Shown in pieces: positions 8,874 to 16,204 of a stretch of 64,000 bases of DNA. This stretch comes from a virus. Made by a program: the position numbers and the translations under genes. The DNA is taken from positions 44,432-108,431 of IMG/VR virus record IMGVR_UViG_3300045978_000284; one strand, given 5' to 3'. The notes beneath the pieces were generated by a model that saw nothing but the letters and a program-made list of their open reading frames with translations, did not search any database and was not told the DNA's origin. Within the stretch, counting starts at the first letter, position 1. Each line of letters opens with the position of its first letter.

Positions 8874-8887
8874 CGCTTGACTAAGCG
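8874..8887. other. Short hairpin before a small ORF
   Basis: CGCTT-GACT-AAGCG, a 5-bp stem with a 4-base loop, ends directly before the ATG at 8888. The surrounding bases are unusually AT-rich for this window. It could occlude initiation of the small ORF or mark the end of the tail-tube message. Confidence 0.3.
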
Positions 8888-9007
8888 ATGAGCGACAAAG
8901 AGCGCGAGGGCCCGTTCCGCCGGCTGTTCTCCGCCTGCATCCGCGGGACGGCTGCCCTCCTGCGGTGGATCGCGGGTCGGTCGGGCGAGAAGCCGAAGGA
9001 CGGCTGA
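8888..9007 (+). CDS. Small basic peptide
   Basis: 39 residues, MSDKEREGPFRRLFSACIRG and on to a KPKDG end; an amphipathic or weakly hydrophobic core with charged ends. There is no clear ribosome site. It is followed 12 bases later by a small lipoprotein gene. The pair interrupts the otherwise standard tail gene order. No function is recognised and it could be spurious. Confidence 0.4.
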   Translation: MSDKEREGPFRRLFSACIRGTAALLRWIAGRSGEKPKDG

Positions 9008-9019
9008 AATGGCCGGGCC

Positions 9020-9217
9020 ATGGTGGTGGCCTCGATCCTCGCGGCGCTGCTGCTGACGGGGTGTGGCGTACACTTGGCGAGCGACGCCGAGTCGTCGGTC
9101 GTCTCGGCGTGCGGCAACATTCACATGGCGCATCGGCTCCTGATCGAGAAGGGGACCGTCGTGCGGATCACGCAGTCGTGCTCGGTCATCATCGAGCAGC
9201 AGCGCGACGAGCCGTGA
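9020..9217 (+). CDS. Small lipoprotein
   Basis: 65 residues. MVVASILAALLLTGC is a lipoprotein signal peptide with lipobox LTGC, so the mature protein would start at Cys-15 and be anchored to the inner or outer membrane. The 51-residue mature part has two more Cys and no known domain. Its position between tail tube and chaperone genes is unusual. Candidates are a small outer-spanin-like protein or a superinfection-exclusion lipoprotein, but nothing in the sequence decides between these. Confidence 0.55.
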   Translation: MVVASILAALLLTGCGVHLASDAESSVVSACGNIHMAHRLLIEKGTVVRITQSCSVIIEQQRDEP

Positions 9218-9305
9218 CGATCAGGGGGCTCATCGTCGCCGCCGGTCTGCACAGCTGAAACTGCCAGTACCATAGGCGCGACCGAAGGGCATCTGGAGGC
9301 CATCT

Positions 9306-9971
9306 GTGAGTGATACGACGAACGGACTGCCGCCCGGCGCGGTCGTCCTCACCGAGGAGATGTTCGACAAGACCTGGCACGAGTGGGTCCGCCTGCCAGG
9401 CCTGAGCGCGCGCGTGTCCAGGATGACCACCACCCAGCTGCTGCTGCGCGGGTTCCTGCGACCGCCGCGCGAGTGGGACCCGGTCGAGGTCGAGCGCGTG
9501 AAGGTGCTCGCCCTGGCCGCCCGACCGCCGATCGAGGAGGGCGCCGAGACCGAACCGGTGGAGGAGAACGAGCTGCTGGAGGCTCGCGCCCAGGAGCTCC
9601 GCCGGGACGGCGTGCACGTCGAGATCGGCATGGTGGGCTTTGCCGAGGTCGTGTCCTTCCAGCCCGTGATCCCGGGCTCCGAGGCGTGGCCGCCAGAGCA
9701 TCGCCAGCAGCTGGCCGGCCAGTGGTTTCAGGCCCAGCCGCCCGAGGTCCAGGAGGCCCATCTGGAGGCACTCCTGCAGGCGCAGTACCGGATGGTGTCG
9801 GCGGGACTCCTGACGCCGCAACTCCGGCCCGACCAGGTGGTGCGCTACAAGGACGACGCGTTCTACCTCGCAGCGCGGATCGCCGACCTGTCGGGGGTGG
9901 GGTTCGGGGCTCCCGCGGCCGAGCCCGCCGCGCCGGCCCCCGACCCTGGACGAGACGCCCCGGACGCCTGA
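9306..9971 (+). CDS. Tail assembly chaperone, upstream frame
   Basis: 221 residues from a GTG start preceded by CTGGAGG. It is an alpha-helical, acidic protein located between tail tube and tape measure, the position of tail assembly chaperones (lambda G/T type). The last 20 residues are Pro/Ala-rich. The downstream frame (to 10482) is open across the end of this gene and looks coding before any start codon, so ribosomes probably also make a frameshifted fusion of both. The chaperone would bind the tape measure during tail assembly. Confidence 0.65.
   Translation: MSDTTNGLPPGAVVLTEEMFDKTWHEWVRLPGLSARVSRMTTTQLLLRGFLRPPREWDPVEVERVKVLALAARPPIEEGAETEPVEENELLEARAQELRRDGVHVEIGMVGFAEVVSFQPVIPGSEAWPPEHRQQLAGQWFQAQPPEVQEAHLEALLQAQYRMVSAGLLTPQLRPDQVVRYKDDAFYLAARIADLSGVGFGAPAAEPAAPAPDPGRDAPDA
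9936..9946 (+). other. Candidate +1 ribosomal frameshift site
   Basis: In the upstream frame the codons read GCC-CCC-GAC. A CCC-decoding tRNA slipping forward to CCG would continue as ACC-CTG-GAC in the frame that leads into the downstream chaperone half. The downstream frame is open from 9814 but has no ATG or GTG before 10021. The exact slip position is a guess within about 9900-9968. Confidence 0.4.
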
Positions 9972-10020
9972 CGGCTGGTACGAGCTGCCCTTCCGGTCGC
10001 GCCGGTTCGGGCAGCCCGTC

Positions 10021-10482
10021 ATGGTCCGTCTCCGCGAGGTCTCCGTCGACGAGCTGCTCGAGGCGGGGATGCCGGACCAGGTGTGCGATCCCTACGGGGT
10101 GACCTACCGGGCCATGGATGCCGACGAGCAGGTGGCGCTGCGCCTGTCCTGGGAGCACTGGATGAACCGGCTCCTGGCCACCGCCATCGAGGAACCCGCT
10201 TTCCTGCGCGACGAGCGGAAGATCAACCTGATGGGCCCGGACCGGGATCGGGTCGGCTACGCGATGCTGCGCCGCTGGGGGATCCTCTCGGACACGCCCG
10301 GGCGGCTCGATACGACGATGAAGCGCCGCCACTTCCTCGGCATGGTGCAGCGGTTCTCGCTCCGGATGCGCATGCTCCCGACGGACGTGCTCGCCATGCC
10401 GGCCAGCAAGTTCTGGCGAAACTACCTGATCCTGTTCGGCGACTTCGGGTCTCCCGACGAGGAGGTGATGCGCGGTGCCTGA
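10021..10482 (+). CDS. Tail assembly chaperone, downstream frame
   Basis: 153 residues if begun at the ATG 10021. However, the sequence just upstream in this frame reads TPDGWYELPFRSRRFGQPV, which looks like protein and lacks a start codon. A product fused to the 9306 gene by a +1 shift is therefore more likely, as in many siphovirus chaperone pairs. The body is helical and Arg/Met-rich (EQVALRLSWEHWMNRLLATA). It overlaps the tape measure start by 8 bases. Confidence 0.65.
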   Translation: MVRLREVSVDELLEAGMPDQVCDPYGVTYRAMDADEQVALRLSWEHWMNRLLATAIEEPAFLRDERKINLMGPDRDRVGYAMLRRWGILSDTPGRLDTTMKRRHFLGMVQRFSLRMRMLPTDVLAMPASKFWRNYLILFGDFGSPDEEVMRGA

Positions 10483-13400
10483 CGAACGGCTGATGTACGA
10501 GGTGCAGGCCACCTGGCGGGACAACGCCACCCAGGGCATCCGCGAGTTCCAGCAGCAGCTCGCCACCACGACGAAGAACACCGTCGACTGGATGGCGACG
10601 ACGCGAGATGCCATCCCGATCGCCGGGCAGCTCCAGCAGCGATGGAACGAGGTCGCGCTGGCGATGCGCAACGTGGCGCCGTCGATCGCCCAGACCATGA
10701 CCAACCTGACGTCGCTGCACGGCGTCATCCAGCTGGGGGCCCGGCTGATCACAGACCGGATCACCGCGACCAACAAGGCCGCGGAGAGCCAGGCTCAGTG
10801 GAACATCTCGATTCGCAGCATGACGATGGACGCGTTCGAGGCGGAGCTGGCCTCGGCCAACCGCTCACTCGAAGAGTTCACGGTCCGCAGCGAGAGCTTC
10901 CTCGGGCGCCTGGTCAACGCCTGGACCGATGCCAAGAAAAAGTTCCAGGAAGGCCAGACGACCCGCGAACAGTTCCAGGCCGCCCAGCAACAGTTCAACG
11001 AAGCGTTTACCCTACGCGAGCTACCGCAGCTGCAGATCCGCGACCAGCTGGAGATGCTCGCCATCCAGCGACGCATGGCCGAGGCCAAGCGGGACGCATC
11101 CCGGACCGAGCAGGAAGCCGCCCAGCACGAGCGGGAGCGCGTGCTCATCATGCGCCAGCAGCGCGAGCTGCAGCTCGAGCTGGAGCGGATCGAGCTGCGC
11201 CGCCAGATCGCCGCCTCCCAGGCCATGGGGCAGACGGCCCGAGCAGAGTACTACCAGGGGCGCCTGGCTCGGGTGGACCAAGCGGGGGTCGCCGCCCAGC
11301 AGATCGAGGATCTCGAACGCCAGCCGCGACGCGGCACCGTGACGGGCACGGGCACGGTCAGCTTCCGGGAAGGCCGCCAGCTGATCGCGCCGGCGGTCGC
11401 CGCGCTGGCGCCCGAGTTTGCCGGCCCGGTCTTCCAGGGCGCCCAGGCCCTGCGCCTCGGCGGCTTCGTCGCGGCCTCGGGAGCGATGGGCGCCGGCATC
11501 GCCCTCGGTGCGATCGGCGTCGGCGTGACGGCGCTCGCCGCGTACATGAACGCCGCGAACGAGGCGGCGCAGGCGCAGGCCGCGCTGAACCTCGCGGTCC
11601 GCTCCTTCGATGTGAGCGGGCTCCATTCCCAGCTGCGCTCGCTCCACGGGGACCTGGAGCTGATCGACGTCCGTGCGGAGTCGATCACCGGGCACTTCGT
11701 CAACATGAGCGCGGCGTTCTACAAGTTCCTGACCGGCATGCCCACGGAGCGCGAGCTGTTCGTCCAGCGCGCAGCCGCGCTGTCGGCGATTTTCGCCGAG
11801 ACCGAAGGAGCGGCCGCGACGGCGCGGGCCAACCAGGCGATCATCGGCGGCCAGCAGGCCGGCGTCGGGGCCCAGCTCGAGGAGGCCCGCTTCCGTCGTG
11901 GCCTGGCGGTGTCCCCGGGGGCGATCGCGGGAGCCGTCGGGGTGGAGCGCGGCCTCATGCAGCGCCAGACCGAGCTGGAGGTGCAGAGCCTCAACGAACA
12001 GCTGCGGGAGCTCGAAGCGCAGCGGCGCAGCCGCCTGAAGCCCATCGAGGATCTCATCCGTCGCTTCGAGAACATCCCGGGCGGCGACATGGGCGAGCGC
12101 GCCGGCCAGATGAGCCGCGACATCGAGGCGCGCCTCAGGTGGGAGATGCGCACCGGCTTCCGGGACCCCGCGCTCCCGCGATTGAGGGAAGAGCAGCAGA
12201 CCATGGCGCGGGCCGCCAGAGCGGGCGGGCTCGAACAGCTGCGCACATCGGCGGAGGAAGAGTTCGAGGGCCGGCGCCAGCAGCTCATCATGCAGCGCGC
12301 CGCCGTCGAAGAGCGCGGGGCGACGGCGCGGCGCGGGCTCGACATCGAGCTGCAGCTGGGCAATCTCCAGCGCATCCAGGAGGGTCTGCAAAGCATCATC
12401 TCGGCGCGCACGCTCCTGTCGCAAGGCACCATCGAGGGAGCCCGCTACGAGCGCGGCCGCGCCATCATCCCCCAGGACATCGAGCGCGCCGGGGCCATCG
12501 AACGCGCGGAGATCGTCCAGACGCTGGACCTCGAATCGTGGACGCTCAGGAATCAGCTCACCCAGCTCGACGAGGAGCGAAAACTCCGCGGCAGCGAACC
12601 CTACGGTCGCCGCGAGGCGCTCGAAACCCAGCTCGACGCCCTGGCCCGCCGCCGGCTGAACGTCCTGCAGCAGTTCGACGACCGCCTCCAGGCCGAGCGC
12701 CAGGCCATGATCGAGGCCATCCGGGTCCGGGAACAGCAAGGCGAGCTGCTGCTCGACTCCGCGCTCTACGGTGCGGTGAGCCCCCTGGCCCAGCAGCAAG
12801 CGGAGGAATACGGCCAGCGGATCATGGCCGGCCAGGAGCTGCAGCGCACCTACAACCTGCCGGCCATCATGGAGCAGCTGCAGGGGCGCATCCCGGAGGC
12901 CTTGCGCGAGCGCCTGGGGCGCGCCGCGCCGGCGATCGCCCCGATGGAGATCTCCCAGATCCAGCGCGAGATGGACTTTCGCGCCCAGCAGGAGCAGTAC
13001 CGCCTGGCGGGACGCGACCGCGAGATCCAGGCCCGTCAGGAGCAGTTCCAGGCGCTCTACCAGATGGGCCAGATCACACAGCCCGAGATGTCCCGCGCCG
13101 AGATCGCCGGCATGGCGGAGCAGGTCGACGTCCTCACCGACCGCATCCGCGAGCTGAACCGCCAGCGCGACGCGCTTGCCGACACCAGCCAGAACCAGGC
13201 CCAGCGGGAAGCGCTCGTGGAGGAGACGCGCAAGACCACCGCCGAGATCGAGCGGCTCTACCGGGACATGATCGTGTCGATCAAGGAAGTGGGGGACCAG
13301 GAGGACCCCTTCGCCGGCGTCATCAAGGGCCTCCAGGACGTGGCCTCCGGCGCCGAACAGTGGGGCACCCGGATGCGCTCGATCGTGCAGGGCACGGCGT

Positions 13401-16204
13401 CCGACCTGGGCGGCTTCATGTCGAACAGCTTCTTCACCGTGGTGGACGAGGGATTCAAGGGGCTCGGGCCGCTGGCCGAGCAGGCGGGGCGCGCCATCGT
13501 CACGCGCTTCCTCTCGGCATTCGCAGAGGCCCAGCTCTCGGATCTCGCCAAGATGTTCCTGGGCCAGGGAGCCGCCCGCGGCTTCCCGACGCTGACGAGC
13601 ATCGCCCCGTCGGGTGCCGCCGACGGCGGGGCTCCCACCACAGGCGGCATCCTCCCGGCGGCGGCGGCGATCGCGCCCTTCGTGTCGAGTGGTCCGATCG
13701 CGCATCCGGCCGAGCCCTCGAGGCCGACGGGTGTCAGCGTACCCGCTGCGGTCCCGGCCGTCCCGGCGGAGCCCGTCGAGATTCCGGAGCCCGTCGCGAT
13801 CCCCGCCGAACCCGCGGAGCCCGTCGAGATTCCGGAGCCCGTCGCGCTGCCCGCGCCGCCCATCGGCGTTGTCCAGCTTCCGCATCTTCTCGCGATTCCA
13901 GCCGATCCTCTGGCGCCCATCGACATCCCGGAGCCCATCGCCCTGCCCTCCGGCCCCCTGCTGCCGATCGAGATCCCGGAACCCATCGCGATTCCGTCGG
14001 ATCCGCTCGTGCCGATCGAGATCCCCGCGCCCATCGCGCTCCCGGCGGGCCCGCTCCTCCAGGTCGAGGTCCCGGAGCCGATTGCGCTCCCGGCGGAGCC
14101 GGTCGATCTGACCGCGATGCCATCCGTGGCCACGGTGGCGCCGCCGCTGCTGCCAGAGTTCGTGGCCTTGTCGCCCGCGCCGACCCAGACGCCGCTTGGG
14201 TTGGCGGGTCAGATTGGCCAGCTCGCCCGCATCCTCACGGGCGGCCTCGTGGGAGGTCAGCGCCAGCCGATCGCCGTCCCGCCTGACCTGATCAGCGCCT
14301 TGGTCCTGCCCGGAGCGGCCGTGCCAGGCGCGCAGGCCGTCTCCGGCCCCATGGAGCCGATGGGGCAAGGCTTCGCCTTCCCAGACGTCAGCCAGTACAG
14401 CTTCGGACTGGGCCGCGTCACGGCGCCACAGGTGGGGACCCCCGTCGTCCCTCGTGCACCGGCCACTGGGTTCTCGGGATTCGTCGAGGGGCTGGGAACG
14501 TCGGTGCGCGGGTTCCTCGGCACGCCGATCTCGCAGTTCTTCGGCGGCGGGACGTCCGCGGCCGCCCAGGCGCGGCAGCTCCAGAGCATGGACGCGTTCG
14601 CCACGTTCGACGAGATGGGCACGGCGATGCCCTCCCAGACACCTGGGTTCCAGTCCATGACGCGGTTCGGCGAGTTCGGCGAGATCACGCCTTCGGTGTC
14701 GGCCGCCGGCGCTGGGAGTGGCTTCGACCTGACCGCGGCGCTGCAGTCGCTGACCGTGGGCCAGGGGCTCGGCCTCGCGCTCTCCTCGGTGACCTTCGGT
14801 GTCGGCCTCTACTCGGCCTACCAGTCGGGATCGCCCCTGGCGGGCACGATCACGGGCGGGCTCTCTGGCGCGGCCCTGGGCGGCCAGCTGGCGGCCACGG
14901 GCCTCGTCCCGGTGGCCAGCTCGACGGCCGGCGCGATCGGGGCGGGCGTGGGCGCCGCGGCGGGGCTCGCGCTGGCGCTCGCCGGTCGGGCCAAGACGAA
15001 GCAGGAAAAGCGAACAGCTATCAACCGGACGCGGCGCATGGGGGCCTATGCCACGGGAGCCGCGCGCCTCGTCCGCCGTCTGGCGCAGGGGCTGGACGAG
15101 GCGGTCGACCGGGCGAACGAGGAGGTCCAGAACGCCGCGAAGAACGCCACCCTGGCGAAGCCGGTCGCGGTGCTCGACGAGTATCTACGGACGCACGTCG
15201 TCGGCGATCTGGGCGACCCCGGCTACACCATGACCAACGGGTGGAAGACCTTCGGCGGCACGATGAAGGGCATCACGGGCGAGATCCAGTACGGCCAGGC
15301 GATCGCTTTCAAGGACCCGCTGCCGAAGGGGTGGGGCATCCGCCCGGGCGGCCGCGTGATCGACCCGGACCCGAGGTTCGATGTCATCCTGCACGAGGCC
15401 GACCTCGGGGCCGGCACGCCCCCCACAGAGTTCTGGGGCTACGCGGACGCCGGCGACGTGGTCACGGTGCTGGCTGAATACGTCCGGGTGCGGGAGAGGT
15501 TTCAGGAGATGCAGGACCGACTCGACCTGGAAGCGGCGGGCGACCGCCTGACGGCAGCGGCGGAAGCGGCGGACGAACACGTGGCGGCCATGGCCAAGCT
15601 CGCCTATGGTCAGCCGCGCGCGGCGGCGATCTTCTTCGAGTCGCTCCGGGGCGGCCAGGTGGCCGGACTGCCCCTCGGCGGCGTGATCCGGAAGCTCGCC
15701 CAGCTCAACCTGGCCGGTCGCTTCGGGCAGGACTGGCCGGTCGATGCCGAGCTGCAGGGCCTCGCGGACGACGAGCGCCTGGGTCCCGCGGTGGATGTGC
15801 CGGACTCGTTCATCGCGGCGGACAATCTGGGGCGCCTCCGGTCGATCGTGGAGGGCGCCCGCCGCGGGCGCGAACAGCTGGACGAGGCAGACGCGGACCT
15901 GCGCGCCCAGTTCCAGGAAATCGGTGAAAAGGCCCCCATCGCCTATGATGAACGCTCGACCGTGGGGGGCGTGACCAGGCGGACGTACTTGCCGTTCCAG
16001 GCGCGGCCGGGCGGACCGGCCGACGACGTGTATGAAGCGCCCCGGGGCCAGCAGTTCCTCGTCAGCGGCCAGCAGCTCGGCTCGCTCGGACTCACGGACG
16101 ATCAGGTGTCGGATCTGATCAAGCACATCCGCGAAGTGGCAGGCCGCCGGGGCATGGTGATGGACCTCGGGTCAGATGATTTCATGATGACCGGCCTCGG
16201 CTGA
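10475..16204 (+). CDS. Tail tape measure protein
   Basis: 1909 residues from a GTG start after GACGAGGAGG. It sets tail length and is threaded through the tube. Visible in order: helical N-terminus; hydrophobic segment at about 328-362 (Gly/Ala/Val-rich); very long Glu/Gln/Arg-rich coiled coils (about 400-960); a Pro-rich repeat block at about 1092-1209; Gly/Ala-rich hydrophobic region at about 1418-1508; mixed alpha/beta C-terminus. The size and gene order leave little doubt. A conventional siphovirus rule of thumb of about 1.5 A per residue would give a long tail. The Pro-rich block is described separately. Confidence 0.9.
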   Translation: MPDERLMYEVQATWRDNATQGIREFQQQLATTTKNTVDWMATTRDAIPIAGQLQQRWNEVALAMRNVAPSIAQTMTNLTSLHGVIQLGARLITDRITATNKAAESQAQWNISIRSMTMDAFEAELASANRSLEEFTVRSESFLGRLVNAWTDAKKKFQEGQTTREQFQAAQQQFNEAFTLRELPQLQIRDQLEMLAIQRRMAEAKRDASRTEQEAAQHERERVLIMRQQRELQLELERIELRRQIAASQAMGQTARAEYYQGRLARVDQAGVAAQQIEDLERQPRRGTVTGTGTVSFREGRQLIAPAVAALAPEFAGPVFQGAQALRLGGFVAASGAMGAGIALGAIGVGVTALAAYMNAANEAAQAQAALNLAVRSFDVSGLHSQLRSLHGDLELIDVRAESITGHFVNMSAAFYKFLTGMPTERELFVQRAAALSAIFAETEGAAATARANQAIIGGQQAGVGAQLEEARFRRGLAVSPGAIAGAVGVERGLMQRQTELEVQSLNEQLRELEAQRRSRLKPIEDLIRRFENIPGGDMGERAGQMSRDIEARLRWEMRTGFRDPALPRLREEQQTMARAARAGGLEQLRTSAEEEFEGRRQQLIMQRAAVEERGATARRGLDIELQLGNLQRIQEGLQSIISARTLLSQGTIEGARYERGRAIIPQDIERAGAIERAEIVQTLDLESWTLRNQLTQLDEERKLRGSEPYGRREALETQLDALARRRLNVLQQFDDRLQAERQAMIEAIRVREQQGELLLDSALYGAVSPLAQQQAEEYGQRIMAGQELQRTYNLPAIMEQLQGRIPEALRERLGRAAPAIAPMEISQIQREMDFRAQQEQYRLAGRDREIQARQEQFQALYQMGQITQPEMSRAEIAGMAEQVDVLTDRIRELNRQRDALADTSQNQAQREALVEETRKTTAEIERLYRDMIVSIKEVGDQEDPFAGVIKGLQDVASGAEQWGTRMRSIVQGTASDLGGFMSNSFFTVVDEGFKGLGPLAEQAGRAIVTRFLSAFAEAQLSDLAKMFLGQGAARGFPTLTSIAPSGAADGGAPTTGGILPAAAAIAPFVSSGPIAHPAEPSRPTGVSVPAAVPAVPAEPVEIPEPVAIPAEPAEPVEIPEPVALPAPPIGVVQLPHLLAIPADPLAPIDIPEPIALPSGPLLPIEIPEPIAIPSDPLVPIEIPAPIALPAGPLLQVEVPEPIALPAEPVDLTAMPSVATVAPPLLPEFVALSPAPTQTPLGLAGQIGQLARILTGGLVGGQRQPIAVPPDLISALVLPGAAVPGAQAVSGPMEPMGQGFAFPDVSQYSFGLGRVTAPQVGTPVVPRAPATGFSGFVEGLGTSVRGFLGTPISQFFGGGTSAAAQARQLQSMDAFATFDEMGTAMPSQTPGFQSMTRFGEFGEITPSVSAAGAGSGFDLTAALQSLTVGQGLGLALSSVTFGVGLYSAYQSGSPLAGTITGGLSGAALGGQLAATGLVPVASSTAGAIGAGVGAAAGLALALAGRAKTKQEKRTAINRTRRMGAYATGAARLVRRLAQGLDEAVDRANEEVQNAAKNATLAKPVAVLDEYLRTHVVGDLGDPGYTMTNGWKTFGGTMKGITGEIQYGQAIAFKDPLPKGWGIRPGGRVIDPDPRFDVILHEADLGAGTPPTEFWGYADAGDVVTVLAEYVRVRERFQEMQDRLDLEAAGDRLTAAAEAADEHVAAMAKLAYGQPRAAAIFFESLRGGQVAGLPLGGVIRKLAQLNLAGRFGQDWPVDAELQGLADDERLGPAVDVPDSFIAADNLGRLRSIVEGARRGREQLDEADADLRAQFQEIGEKAPIAYDERSTVGGVTRRTYLPFQARPGGPADDVYEAPRGQQFLVSGQQLGSLGLTDDQVSDLIKHIREVAGRRGMVMDLGSDDFMMTGLG
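13750..14105 (+). repeat. In-frame Pro-Glu-Ile repeat in the tape measure
   Basis: About seven degenerate units of roughly 17 residues with core (V/I)EIPEP(I/V)A(I/L)P followed by AEP, SGP or SDP, at about residues 1092-1209. The DNA repeats GAGATCCCGGAGCCC-type words. Such a block should form an extended, non-helical rod, in contrast to the coiled coils on either side. Confidence 0.75.

Noticed and set aside
11021-14368. Long open frame on the minus strand (1115 codons) under the tape measure
   Set aside because: Antisense shadow of a GC-rich gene; composition is Arg/Gly/Leu/His-biased without domains and all evidence supports the + strand gene.
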